This document shows, in pieces, positions 50,388 to 63,042 of a stretch of 64,000 bases of DNA. Location of the stretch: the NCBI GenBank assembly GCA_029721515.1, contig CM056562.1:8172767-8236766 (forward strand). The letters run 5' to 3'. The notes under the pieces were generated by a model. The model did not search any database. It saw only the letters and a list, made by a program, of their open reading frames with translations, and was not told the origin of the DNA. The first letter of the stretch is position 1. Every line of letters begins with the position of its first letter. The translations under genes were made by a program, and so were the position numbers. This stretch comes from Synanceia verrucosa (taxonomy: Eukaryota > Chordata > Actinopteri > Perciformes > Synanceiidae).

Positions 50388-50435
<48 letters not shown>
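50300..50435. repeat. TA-rich palindromic minisatellite (28-bp unit, three copies)
   Basis: Between flanking (TA)n runs, a 28-bp unit containing TATGTATGTA followed by its reverse complement TACATACATA is repeated at 50313-50340, 50341-50368 and 50369-50396. Each unit is a perfect inverted repeat and the array as a whole is self-complementary, so it can form hairpins or cruciforms. It explains the Tyr/Ile/Val open frames on both strands. Confidence 0.93.
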
Positions 50436-50436
<1 letters not shown>

Positions 50437-51589
50437 GAAGCAAAACGTGACAGTGCACTATTTACACCTGGGAAGTTGCAGTGTTTGTCACTCAAAATCA
50501 AGAGCATCGATCTCCGTGTCATCTCATCCCCTCACCTGAGTTCATGGGTCTTTCCCAATGCCCATCTGCCACTAACATACAGGAAGTCACTTGATATTCC
50601 ACCCACCTCTTTAATCCCAGGACACCCCCTGTGCAATTAAAGTACTCCTGTTCAATAGGGAAGCAAATGAGGCCCACCTGTGACCAGGTCTTGTTTGAAG
50701 AGCATCGGGGATAAAGGACCTAACAAGGTGGGAGCGCGCCACAAAACTTATAGTCCTGTCAGGCAATTAGGCGGACACTCCTGGGACCACCGTATGCCAC
50801 ACAGACACACAACGCACACACACACACACACACACCCATGCACTTGTGGGTGGGTGAGGCAATTATGCCACAAATTACAACCTGGCTAATCGTCTCTGAA
50901 CAAATGTCACGTCTGAGTGAAATCTGGGCTTGGTTAGGTTGTAAGCCGCCCTTCCTCTCCTTCTCCCGAGTCTCGCAAAAAAAATGCATTGATAAAGCCT
51001 CGTGTCGAGAGCTGTATATCAGATGTTCTTCACAGATATAAAAAACGGTTAAAAAGGGGGGAAGATTAACAACAGGGCCAACAAGAAAAAATCAGATGTA
51101 ACATATTGTGTAAACTCTTGCACAACCACACAGAATAAACAATGAAATTGACTTGTTTTTTGTAAATTCTCCCCAAAGAATCATGACTGATTGTGCCTTT
51201 TGCTTTCCCCGATTCATTACAAACAACGCACAGAGATATTTATTTTTCATCACGTTGCACTAGCGTTACAATATGCAACACTGTGGCTCCCATCGTAATA
51301 CTACCTCGACTCACAGAGTCACAGCAGCTCATTGGATTACCATAGATTGCACCATAGATTGCATGGCCATTTCATTCCGCTAAACACGGTGGCTTGTGTG
51401 GCCTGTCGAGGACGCTTTCACAACACTTAAGACTTCTCGTTCACCCAGTGGGATCCCGGCCAGGCCATAAATCAGAGTCTGAAATGACCCTTCTAACCCC
51501 GGCCACATTAACACATGCACTGGTCATTTAGAAGCGTTCTTCGATAGACTCCTATGCCGAGGGCCCAGGAGGGAGAGGAGAGGTGAGAA

Positions 51590-51850
51590 AATATTTTCAC
51601 TCCACATCCAAAGGAGCTTTGGCTCGGACATCAATAAAAGACGTTTTAACCCATGCCAGAATGCTGATTGCCTGTCGGTGTGTGGCGAGGCCATAAAAAA
51701 CCGGACTTGTCATTAGTGCATTTCGCTTGATTGTGTTCGCCGTGTTTTCGGGTTGCATCTGTTGGCTGATCATCAAAATGACCATTATGTACTCTAATTC
51801 CCTGACCCTGTTTTTATTTCCCCAAAGAGTCATAATGTAGAGCAGCAGAC
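51590..51850. promoter_or_regulatory. candidate conserved non-coding element in ebf3 intron
   Basis: Single-copy-looking block with GACATCAATAAAAGACG, GTCATTAGTGCATTTCGC and TGGCTGATCATCAAAATGACC, free of repeats. Motif and composition evidence only. Confidence 0.27.
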
Positions 51851-54800
51851 ATCTGCGGAAAGCAGACCTGAAATACGACTTTTATTTGTCTGTCGCCTCG
51901 TACAGATTGGGTAAGGCCAGTGTGTGTTTGTATTTGTGCGTGAGTATATGCGCGCATGCAGTATGTGTGTGTGCGTGCATCATCCGTTGGTAGACGATTT
52001 ATGTCAGAGCAAAGAGATAGAATACATTTCTTAGGCAATGCATTGACTTCATTATAGAAACACATTTCTTTTCTTTTCTTGGATACTTTTACGTACTGTT
52101 TCCACTGCGGCCAAACCAAAAGTTAAGAAGATAAACACAAAGAAACTGAGTGCCTACGCTATCATAAAGTGGCTCCTTTATGTTTACTGTTATGAAGGCA
52201 ATTAAGCACAATTTCTCTACTAAAAAGATAAGCTTAATTTTCATAGTCCGCGGCAGTGGCGGTGCTATAGCATCCATTACATTTGAGTTGGTTAAGATTC
52301 TCTGTGAGCACGGTGCAAATTGGTCCTTGGTGAGAAGGAGAGCAATTAAGACGAGGCCCCACTCTCCCTCTTTTACTTCTTAAATATCTACAGAAGTTTG
52401 TGCTGGTGTTTTGGCACGCGCAGAGACAAAAGGAGGTTGTTTAATTGTTTTTTAATGGGATATCAAGTCGTCGCTGCCATTAGATGTTGGCAATGGAGGG
52501 CAAAGGGGGATAGAGAGAAAGAATGAACTGCAATTAGGTTTGATTAAAGCTATCCTTCTCAATAATCAGCTGTTCTGACAGGACAGGGGGACCCTGGTGG
52601 CCGCTGAGATGGAGGAAGGTGTTGAGTGATATTAAGGCCAATGAAGGGGATATTAACATGGCTAATTAAAGCTCTTCCAAAGCCGGGAGAGGAGGCTCTC
52701 AGTGGACCGCACTGGATGAAATAATCGGCCGAGGCAGCTATCAGTTGGAGGAGAGAGAGAAAGGCAGTGCAGGGAAGGGGTGGGGTGTAGTCCATCTGAA
52801 GGAAGGGAGGGGGGATAGTGGGAGGCGTAAAGGAAAACTATGAAGTGTGAAGAAAGACAAAGAGGAAGACATCGACAGGCGCACAGAGAAAGACTTCCAG
52901 GGCAGCCAAGGAAGCTCGTTTTGACATCAGCCCTCTCTGTCTGCATGCCCGAAGTCTGCCAGTATAACTAAGACCTGACTTCAGCTTTTATCTCCCCGAC
53001 AGCTCGTCATACAGGTCCACAAATCAACGTTAAAACAATCCTGCTCGCACCTCAGTCTGAGGCAATTAATACGATTCTCCCTCCGTAGTACCTCCATGCT
53101 CGCCCGCTGCCGAAGCTACTAATCATGCCATAATGATTTCTCTCCCTCTGGTCAAAGGGGAAATAGATTGTCTCTTTAGTAATGCAGCAGGCTCGGTGCC
53201 TTTCCACTCCCTGGCTTCACAGACCCGGTAATTGAGGAGAAAAAGGCCGACTTTGGCACTTTGACTGATTTGAGGGCTGCTAGACCCTCTTATCTTTACT
53301 CTGATCATTTTAGGCTGACACTCAAAGGAAGAACCATCGCCCTAATTCTAGCTCACCCTCTACCATCATCAAACAGAGCGGGGGAAGAGAGGAAAGGAAA
53401 AAAAGAAGAGACAGAGAGAGAGGGGGAAAAACAAACAGGCAGGGTGAGGAAGGCCTTCTCTCATTTAAATGGCCAGCTTAATTGCAGGGTTGATGTCACT
53501 CATGCATAAATGTCCATCCCTTTGACTTGAGTGGAGAGGGCAAATAAGGATAATGTTGTATTATTAAGGAGGCTCTCCTCTCATTTTTTTCATCCATTCA
53601 TCTTCACATTTGTACTTTTTTTTATAAGCCTAAGCTCTTTGAAATCTTTCTCACTCGCTGCTTCCTTAAATTACTCACGTGAGGGTGTGTTTTTCCTCTC
53701 CAACAGTACACCTTTTTGTACCAAGGAGCTTCCCCTTATTTGTTTAGGCCTGTTACACAATACACTGACAGATGGCCACAGTATCTGTAAGAGTCGGACT
53801 ACAATCTGCTGACACCAGATCTCTACGCTGAGATAGTAGTACACGGGTCAATAGCGTATCGGATTTCCAAAACGCCAGGGTCTTAATGTCAAGCCTCCTG
53901 CCTTCCCCTACCCACTGCTCCAGTTATGAGGCACTCCACTGAACTACATTCAGATTCCTGTTGTGACAAGGCAGAGCAGGTAAAACGAGAAATAGAGACA
54001 CTTATAGATCTTAATCTTCCTGAGCAATTTTTTTATGCAACTAGAGTGGTCCTGGATATATAAATGGAGAGAGGGAGATGCCAGTCAAGTCCCTGGGAGG
54101 GCTGAGAGCCGGGCAGCGTGGCCATTCCTGTCTTATCCTGGCTCGCCGCTGTCTTCTCTCGTCAAGCGGGGCTGTTTTTTCTCGCCTTAGCTGAAGTAAA
54201 CCACAGCACATTAACAATATTTGCTCTACCCCTGTACAAGCGCAGAGGGACCGGACCCACAGATCCTATCACTTCTTTATCGGGGAACAAGTGCCTCACT
54301 ATCCAACCTTATTGGGTTTGGGAGATTAACCCTTTCCTCTCACGGGCTCCCTGCCCATCTCCTCCGAGAGTGCAAGCAAGGCAGATGTCACTGTGATTAT
54401 TATTGTTCAACATCAAATATCCCAACTACACATCTCAGAGAATTTATTGGGTGTTTCCAAGGCCTTTCCCTTTTTGGTTTTTATTTCTTTATTTTTCTCA
54501 GTTGCTATTGTCAGTTCATTTTGTTGTTTTCATGTTTCATATTTTTGTTGGTGGTGGTGGTGTATTGTGTGTCACAAATAATTTATGGGCTTCCTCCGCA
54601 CCCTAACATGTAGCTGTGTCCCTCCATTCATCCCTCTTTACCCTCTTCCTCCACCATCCCCCCTTTTCCCTCTAATGGGCAGAGTGGCATTGACATTATT
54701 TCACTTGAGGATCCCTCACTCTGTCAATCCTTCTTCATTTACTCCATGGCTACAGGACTCATTATGGTATCTCTTCCTCCTTCTCTCTCTCTTGCACTCG

Positions 54801-55895
54801 CACTCATTTTCCTCACCTCTCCTGTCTCGCCCGCTCTCTAGCTCCCTCTCTCTCTCTGGACACTGTTAGTTTCTTACTTAAGAGAATCGCTCGTCTTCAC
54901 AAATGGTTTCACGTCAAGCCCACTCCTAGCAAGCCCCCGCTGATTCCCTTCAGGCTTTGGCACAGGTTTACTGTAACAGATTAGACGAACACTCGGAGCT
55001 CCTGCTAACTATCCATCACTTGCTAACGGTGGACTAAGGCTGTGTGCTTTATGCAGCTTTTAGCTCCAGCCCGCCCGCCACACACTGCATGTTTAGCCCC
55101 GAGCTTTCTCTCCGCCTCTCCCATCCCCTCGCATCGAGATGCTGCTGAGGCTGTGTACTGTTGCACGCTGCTCTTTGTTTTACTCCGAATACGCCTTTTT
55201 CTCTCTCTACCAGGGACTTTGAACACAATATAATAAGACACAAAGCATAAATAATTCTACGTTGTTTTGTCTTGTGCTGCCCCTGTTTGTAAGGACGAAT
55301 CAAACGCGGGTCCCCGCCACACAGCTGAAGTTGTTTACGTCCAAACTGGGATTCATAAATATTACTGAATCATCACCATAAGAACAACATGTGATGATGA
55401 TTACTTATGATGACAGTCTCGACGATGTCGAACGTGAAGTTGCAGACATTTCAGAAATAATCAAAAGCGTCAACAATGCAGTTCTTGGGAATGTCTACTC
55501 TGCTCGCCAGCTGGACGGCAGCGAGGTGTCTCCAGGTTATTTTTTTTTCACACAAGGAGAGAAATATGGTGCTTTGATTACCGGTCAGCGTTTGGAGCTT
55601 GGGGGCCTTGAGGAAATACCAGTCAGCACCTCCCTGCGCCAGTGAGATGGAAGATAAGCATATGTTGGAGTGACTGGCTTGGGTGAATAGTGGTATTTAG
55701 GGTGCTGGACGTGGGGTTCTGTCAAGACCTAGAGTCGGCCCACAATGAGAGCCATACAGCGCCGTCTCTCTCCCCTTGGTGTGATCAGACTCAGGCCAGA
55801 GGAACGCAGCTGTAAAGGCGACGCCAGCAGGGGGGCGTTGACCGTTTACCAACAGCCATGTTGGATCCAGCACGCCAGTGGAGGCTGATTTGCAT

Positions 55896-55896
55896 C

Positions 55897-55929
<33 letters not shown>

Positions 55930-55972
55930 GTGTGTGTGCGCGTGTGTGTGTGCGCGTGTGTGTGTGTGTGTG
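55896..55972. repeat. (GT)n/(GC) compound microsatellite
   Basis: About 77 nt of GT with regularly spaced GC interruptions; alternating purine-pyrimidine sequence that could adopt Z-form. Confidence 0.94.
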
Positions 55973-58189
55973 TTATATATAGGTCGGTGGGACAGTGGTT
56001 TTGCTGTCTGTCCATGCATGCTCAGCTATATGCGAGTGTATTTTCTACATCATATTATTACTAATGTATAATACATACATCTAAAGTGGCTGTCAGGACT
56101 GGTCAGCCATCATAAAACATGAGGCAGCCACTCTGACATCGCAGCCACATTAACGCATTCTCAGAAGGGGGAAAAAACACCCACTGTGGACTGTCATGTA
56201 GGCGGGAAGGTGGGGGATAGAGACAGAAAGACAGAGAGCGGGTCGGTGCTTAAAGCTAACAGGTAACCTTTCTGTGCACCTAGGACAAAGGCAGGGGGAA
56301 AAAGAAAATGTCAAATTAAGAGAGGCCAGGCAGAGAGACGTGGCTGCCATATTTGTGTGAAAGCCCAGTGCTGTTGGCAGCAGAGATGGCTGCTTTCTGA
56401 TTCATCTGGGGCCGTATGGCAAAGCTTTGTCAGTCTGTGCGAGGTATAAATAATTCAGGGTGAGAGATGGCAATTACAGGGCCCTGCACAACCAAAATGA
56501 ATATTTTATAAGGACTAAAACTGCCCTGGAATGAATCACACACATGGAGTCACACACACACACACACACACATATACAGGCGTAAGTGAATGTGTGCACA
56601 CACGTAAGCACACATGCACCCAAACACACACACAAAGGTAGCACACCCTTATAGCTGTGTTGCATTGTTGACAATATTATCTATAACTATTTTATCATAT
56701 AAACACCCCCCAACCTCCTCCCCCCACACACATTTTGGGTTAATATTTTTTAATATGCTTGCCTTTGATTTCTCGCAATCGTGTTTGGTTAAGGGTGAAG
56801 GCATTAAATTTGTTGTTCCGTTGTGAAAAAAAAAACTGTATTTACCACCACAAACAAATATCTGTTTGAGATGTTAGCGACCTGTTCAGCAGCCCATATG
56901 AAATGCATTAGCATAGAATGAAAATAAAAGCAAGTGTTGTCAATATGTAGAAAAGAGCTACACAAAAAGCAGTCTCCAGAGACTCTGAGCCTTTACTTTT
57001 GACCCTGTAAATATGGTCTTTGTGTGAAAGCAAGGGGAGGGGGGCTAAAATGCTAATGGGAAAAGATTAAACCCAAAAGCCGCCTGGAGCAGTTACCTCT
57101 AAAGGGTTTTGTCTGTCAGGTTTCCTGCAAAAACTCTGTCTTTATAATTCTTAGACAAAAAATAACATTGTTCCCCAGTCCTGAGGAGCGCAGTGGTTTG
57201 GTTGAATGGCCATTGTGTGGGCCCAGCTAATGATACCTTAGCTTTTGTGAGAGGGAGGCCAGGTAGGTCTGTGACATCAGTGCCACACAAGTGCCTCTCT
57301 GTCCGGATGTTTAGGGAAGGATTTCGTCCATGGTGGGAAAAGAGTATAGAGAATAAACAGGTCCTGTGATTGTACGTGCATTTTGAACTCCCTCTTCCTA
57401 AGACACCTGAGGGAAAAAAAACTTTTTTTAATATTTTAAATGATTACTAGCTTCTAATTATGCGAACAGAACATATGAATCTGGGAGGAACTGCTTCAGC
57501 AGAGAATGATGTAATTCCAGGAGTGTCTTTTTTTTCTTTCTCTTTTTTTTTATTTCAGCAGCAGCGTGGGTGTTTTATTTGTCAGTCCAAAGGGAAGATG
57601 GCAACCCTCTGAGGGAGGAGAGACCCCAAGCATGAAGACACAGATCGCATGTGTTGGGGGGAAAAAAAGTGACAGCGAGGCAAATGCTAAGAGAAAGCTG
57701 CTTCCTTACCGAGCCGTGCGCTGTTAGCGATACAGCTAGCTGTTGTGAAGGCAGCTGACAAAAACTGTGGCGTGGCACGTCTCGCCCCGTTTGTGAGTTT
57801 TCAAAGAATGTGATTTGCAAATAACATGAGTCTCTGGGCATAGACTGGGCATGTAAGTACAGCGAATGAAAGCCCCCCTGCTCTGCCGAGGGAAACCCTT
57901 ACTTGTCAGCTCAGTTCTTTGTCAGGAACCTGACAGATAAAATAGGCAGTGTTTTTTGCCGCTCACTCCTCCTGCCTTATGTACACAGAGGCATGTGTCT
58001 GCCTCCGCATACAGGTTGACTTGCTTTAGGGGAGGAATTTGTTAAAAGATACCCCACCGCTTCTCAGGGCAGCGACTGAAAAATATTGTGGGGGCCACTT
58101 CTGACGGCCTCAAACAACAAACAATGGGGGTTGATGTGTAACCAGATAAAACGTAGATCGGATAGCTGGGTCCACAAGCACCACTACAG

Positions 58190-58330
58190 GGCTTATTTTT
58201 CATGCAAATTACTACTAATGAGCTTCCTGAAATCTGACTAATTATATCAAAGTGATTTCTTTAATTAGTTTGTAATAATTCCTCGCATAAACATCATAGT
58301 AAACAGATTAAGCTATATAAAAATATCAAT
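58190..58330. promoter_or_regulatory. candidate enhancer: octamer plus TAATTA sites
   Basis: ATGCAAAT at 58202-58209, TAATTA at 58239-58244 and TAATTA at 58262-58267, with ACTAATGAGC between, all within 66 bp. This is typical of POU/homeodomain enhancers of neural genes. Conservation not tested. Confidence 0.35.
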
Positions 58331-59306
58331 TTGTCACACTTTATACAAGATGCTAGTGCGGGGCTGACGTTAATCCTGCTTCTCCAAAATGTCAGCACAA
58401 ACATTTATTAAAAAAATTAAATATGTGCTCAGAGAATGTTTGATAACATTAAGGGAGCATATATTTAGCATATTTGTCACAGTTTCTCCGCAATGGTCTC
58501 TCTCTCTCACATATAAGGGAGAAGCACATAATGATAATGACTCACACGTGTAACTGGAGAGAGTTAATAATTCAATACTATAGTATAAAATTCTGTAATT
58601 AAAAGTCATAAAATATGGAAGTAAAACAGAGCTAATGTTAATCCTACATTAGAGATTACACCGCTGAGTGACTGGAAATACCTGAATGCCTGTTTGAGAA
58701 ATGCCAGACGACTTTAGAAAAAGATAAGAAATTGCATTTATCTACCACTTTGCACCTCTCGTTAATCCAACAACATTCCCCAAACCCCCAAAGAGTAAAA
58801 AATATCTAATGTACTACCAGTCACAAGAGAACTCATACGACTACCGATCTCTCTGATACCCTCAATCTGCACTGAGATGGATTAAACATTCAATTTGTTA
58901 CTCGCCAGACCACCACCTTGGTTCACCACTTACCATACAAATGGAAAACACGCTAGTAATCTATTAGCCCGCCTGCTCTGACACTGTATTATGTTGTATT
59001 TGTATTATATTTACTTCAGGGAAATTACGATTCAAGTCATATTTATCTTCATGTGGAAATGTGTGTCTAAATGGAAATCACCTATAGCGCGCGGGGTAGA
59101 TGCAGAGCAATACTAATGTGATCCATGAACCGTGCGATTTAGTCACCCTCTATGGATGCACTATGGGCTGATTCTACATATCAAACATGCTCTCCCCCTG
59201 TTAAAGCCCATACCCAGAGCCCCTGATGCTGTTTGATAATTATTACGCTTACATTACAACACAAGACCTTGCCTGTGGAGCTGGAGGAGACGCCCCTTTC
59301 CCCCAT

Positions 59307-59308
<2 letters not shown>

Positions 59309-59343
<35 letters not shown>
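59309..59343. repeat. (CA)17 microsatellite
   Basis: Perfect CA tract. Confidence 0.95.
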
Positions 59344-59346
<3 letters not shown>

Positions 59347-59499
59347 TCACGCGCACGAGCGTGCACGCACGCCCTTTGTCATATACAGTAGTAAACAGCT
59401 TCCCAGTAAGCTGTTTGCACTTCACTGCCCGCTTTAGGAAATAAAAACAAAGAGCAAATTGGGGGGTTTTGCGTCTCAGTGAATAAATAAGGTTGTTTT

Positions 59500-60200
59500 A
59501 CTCACAGAATCCATTACCTTTTAAAACACGCGCCTAATGCGTTCAGCCTTTTCATTTTACAAACAAAGCCTAAATTAGGAATTAAACACATTCGTATTTA
59601 GATAACGGCATTAGCTTTATGACATCAATGTGGGAAAAGTTGGACGCCATCCATATCATTCCCATGCTTCCATTGTTACGTTAAATTGCAATATTAATCC
59701 TGGCTCAAACCTAGGTGCTGTAGCTTTTATGCGGTGCTCTTGAATTATGCTATTGGAGTAATTGATAGTGATTCAGTCATTGAAGGTACTAATCCCATGA
59801 TTCAGTTCATCTCTCTCAGTGCCATTTACCTCCAGATGTTTAGAGTTTGGGGTAATCAATAAAGAGGGAATAAAGATTGGCATTCACAATACTCCCCTTG
59901 ACAAGCTCCAGCCGAATGTTTGTCAAGCAAATTAAACACACTTAGACTTTTCACCTGCTCCTACAACGACACCACATATGGCCGTGAAGTTAAAAATAAG
60001 AAACTCTGCATACATTACCATGCATAATGCACAACTCCCTCCATTTAATATGCAAATTTTGTAAAATATTACTGAATACCTTCTGTTCGGAATGAATAAA
60101 TTTGAATTGCAATTAGAATAATCTTGTATAATTAATGAAAACTGTCAATTTTGGTTCCGAAGTAATTTGATTAGCATGTTGATAGGACACTTATCAAGTT
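59500..60200. promoter_or_regulatory. candidate conserved non-coding block in ebf3 intron
   Basis: About 700 bp of repeat-free AT-rich DNA with many TAAT cores (GGAGTAATTGATAG, GCAATTAGAATAATC, GTATAATTAATG, GATTAGCATG) and no coding potential. It may comprise more than one element. Inferred from appearance. Confidence 0.3.
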
Positions 60201-61789
60201 CAGTAAACTGTTAGATTAAGAAGATGAAAAAAAAAGATTCTAAGGATATTTTTCTCAACGGCTCTGACATTTTCCCTTGGCATTGTAAACAAAGACAGTA
60301 GCTGGCAAACTTCCTGAATCGTGGGGCGAGGGAAGGGGAGGGCGGAGAAACACAGCAAAAGAGAAATAGAGACGAGGACAGAGATAGAGAGCCTCTTGAG
60401 ATAATCTGCGAATCTCAGTCCGCAGATGAAAAGAAGTCTATCGTCAAGGCTCCTGAGTGAGCTACTCATCTCTGCCCTCTGCTCTCCAGCTAAGCCCGAG
60501 TTTATGGGATTTATCTCGCGCACCATTTGTAGTTTTTCACATCACATGATGAGTTAAAAACAGCACACAGCTCGTCTAAATGTTCTGAGGCTATAAATGT
60601 AGTTCTCTGCTAAAACCCACAGACAACTGATCCCAGTCCGCAATTCATCGGAGAGTAGCTATCTATTAGCGATCAACAAATTGATGTACGCCATTGTTGC
60701 ATTGTATAAAACCGAACCATCTGCACTGTCTACAGATGAACAGAGCTAGTGACCTCCTTTTCCCCTCTCTTTCTCTGCTCATTAGCTACCCTGAACCTCT
60801 TTCTCTCCTGCTTTCAGTTTTCAAACCCCCAAATGAGACCTAAATCGCTTGCAATACAGGTTAGCTTGAGGAAGGGGGGGGCAAACATCTGTCGCGCTAG
60901 GTACCCACACGCAGCTCGGGGTATCTCCTGCAAGGAACTTTGGGGATGTTTAATTCATAAACGCTGTCATCCATGTAAACCTCCTGATTTCATAATGACT
61001 AACTCTTGGTGGTTTAATTAATTTAATAATGCCTTTCAGAAGCCATAAATGAAAGGGTCTCTGAAGTGGCGCATTAATTAGCCGGCGCCGATGCTAGCCC
61101 TGTCAGACTGGTGGCTGTCAAAAGCGGGGCGAAGCGGAGGATGGGCACCGCTGACGTCCCAGGGTCAGAGGTCATGCCAATCACGCTCCTCGCCACACTT
61201 AATGAGTCATAATTTGTGTCTAGTATACACATGTATCAGGGTCAACCTGTGGTCACGTCCATAATTCTCTCCCTCTTTTGCTAAGATACATGAAAATAAC
61301 TGGCGGGGCGACAAAGTAGTTACAATCTCGATAATAAGCTGTGGCATGTTGCTGCTTGTATTTACATGGCAACCACCTCTGAAACCGTCAGATCTTTGCC
61401 TTTACCTTTTTGTAAGGTTGATGGCATCACTGTCGCTTTAATTGCAATGTAATGGTTTATGCTCACAAGGTTATAACGCAGAATAAATCAAACTTCATTA
61501 AAAGTCTTGGCAACTCAATGCATGAGCACACAGCATCATCGCAGAGCCAGCCAGATTATATTCCAAACTAACTCTGTGCATCTCATAAGGAGGTTTGTTT
61601 TCCTTTTTCACATTTCATAAACATGAACCAGGGAGGTTTGTGTCTATGCCTGTCCATTTATTACCATAAAAAATCAGCTGACTGAAGTATCTCACTATCT
61701 GTGGAGGCAATTAACTGTTTTGAGAGAATGCGTAATACGGGACTTTGTAATGGTATCATTTGGAGTCAAGGCACAGATGCGCCGTGCGG

Positions 61790-61930
61790 AGCCATACTGT
61801 AATTAGAGAGAAACGCTGTACAGGTTTTCCACTAATTAGCAAATTATGCTGAAAATAGCATCAAGCTAATTAACAGTTATTATGGCATTTTTGAAAGTAT
61901 GACTTTAATTAGCAAAGTCCTGACGCAGGC
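61790..61930. promoter_or_regulatory. candidate enhancer with repeated TAATTAGCAAA
   Basis: TAATTAGCAAA occurs at 61833-61843 and again at 61906-61916, with a third TAATTA at 61867-61872 between them. The identical 11-mers 73 bp apart in otherwise unique DNA suggest paired homeodomain sites. Conservation not tested. Confidence 0.38.
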
Positions 61931-62692
61931 AATTTCAAACTCGTCTCCGAGAAGATGAGGAAGAAAGGAAGGGGAGAGGGAAAAAAAAACATGGGGCATG
62001 ATCAAGAAGATACCCAGATTATTATGATGCCGTCAAAAACTAAAGGAAGGGGAGAAAAAAACAGGAGGGGAAAGAGAGAGAGTGAGAGAGGGACGGAAGG
62101 GAGGAGGAAGAGGAGGAGGAGGACTGGGGTGGGGGGAGCTTTTGTGTGTTGTGTCTGAATCTCCATCCAAATGAGGGGACATGTGTGCTGTGCCACGTTG
62201 CCAAGAGGAGCCCTGAGCCGTGTGCCCAGTGTCAGGTGGCAGCGGCTCACCCCTCAGCTACCAGGCGAAGACGAGAGTGAGCTCAGCTGGTGCCCACAGC
62301 CACTCACTTATTCTACTCCGCTGCACATTAAAGGAGCCCTCGAGTGGAGCCAAGTAACGCCAGCCAGCCAACCTGACAACAACACTCCGCCTCCTCCTCG
62401 TTTCCAACAGTTCCTCTTAGCACTTCCAGGGGAACCCACCTCGAACCTAATGACGGCGAAGAATTCAGCATCCTCCTTAATTTAAAGAACAAAAACATCC
62501 TCTCCGTCATTTTGGACTTCGGGTTTTCTGCTCTTCGTTAACACCACGGTTGTTGGTAAAATGGACAAAAAAAGTTAGCACTTGGGAGGCGTTTGGTAGA
62601 AAATGTGTTTATAAAGGCACCTGTGCAGAGCCTTTTGAAGGGAGGCAGTGTCACCAGTGGACGTGTGGGGGGGAGTGGGAAAGACGAGTGGA

Positions 62693-62715
62693 AGAGAGAG
62701 AGAGAGAGAGAGAGA
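62693..62715. repeat. (GA)n microsatellite
   Basis: Perfect GA tract followed by purine-rich DNA. Confidence 0.92.
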
Positions 62716-63021
62716 GGAAGAGAGGAGAGGGGTGGACTGAAGGGTCTTTGAAGGCCCAGTGTGTGAGAGAGAACAGAAGTGTGCCTAGCCCCAGGCAGCC
62801 TACGGCTCAGGCCCATTAGCTAGACTGACCTTGCCCGCGCCTTTGTCTTTGTGCTCTCCTCCCGCTGCTTCCCCTTCTCAAGCATTCCCTTTTTGTTGTC
62901 TCCGAGCGAGATTGGGAAGGGGGCCATATCTTTCAGCTTTTTAAACCTCCCAACCCCCCATCTACCACTCCACACACACGCCTCGCCTGCAGCTTGTGCC
63001 CTAGAGGGCTCAGTACAGTGA

Positions 63022-63042
63022 CCCCCCCCCCCCCCCCCCCCC
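63022..63042. repeat. poly(C) run, 21 nt
   Basis: Uninterrupted C run followed by GCAG. A possible sequencing-length artefact. Confidence 0.92.
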
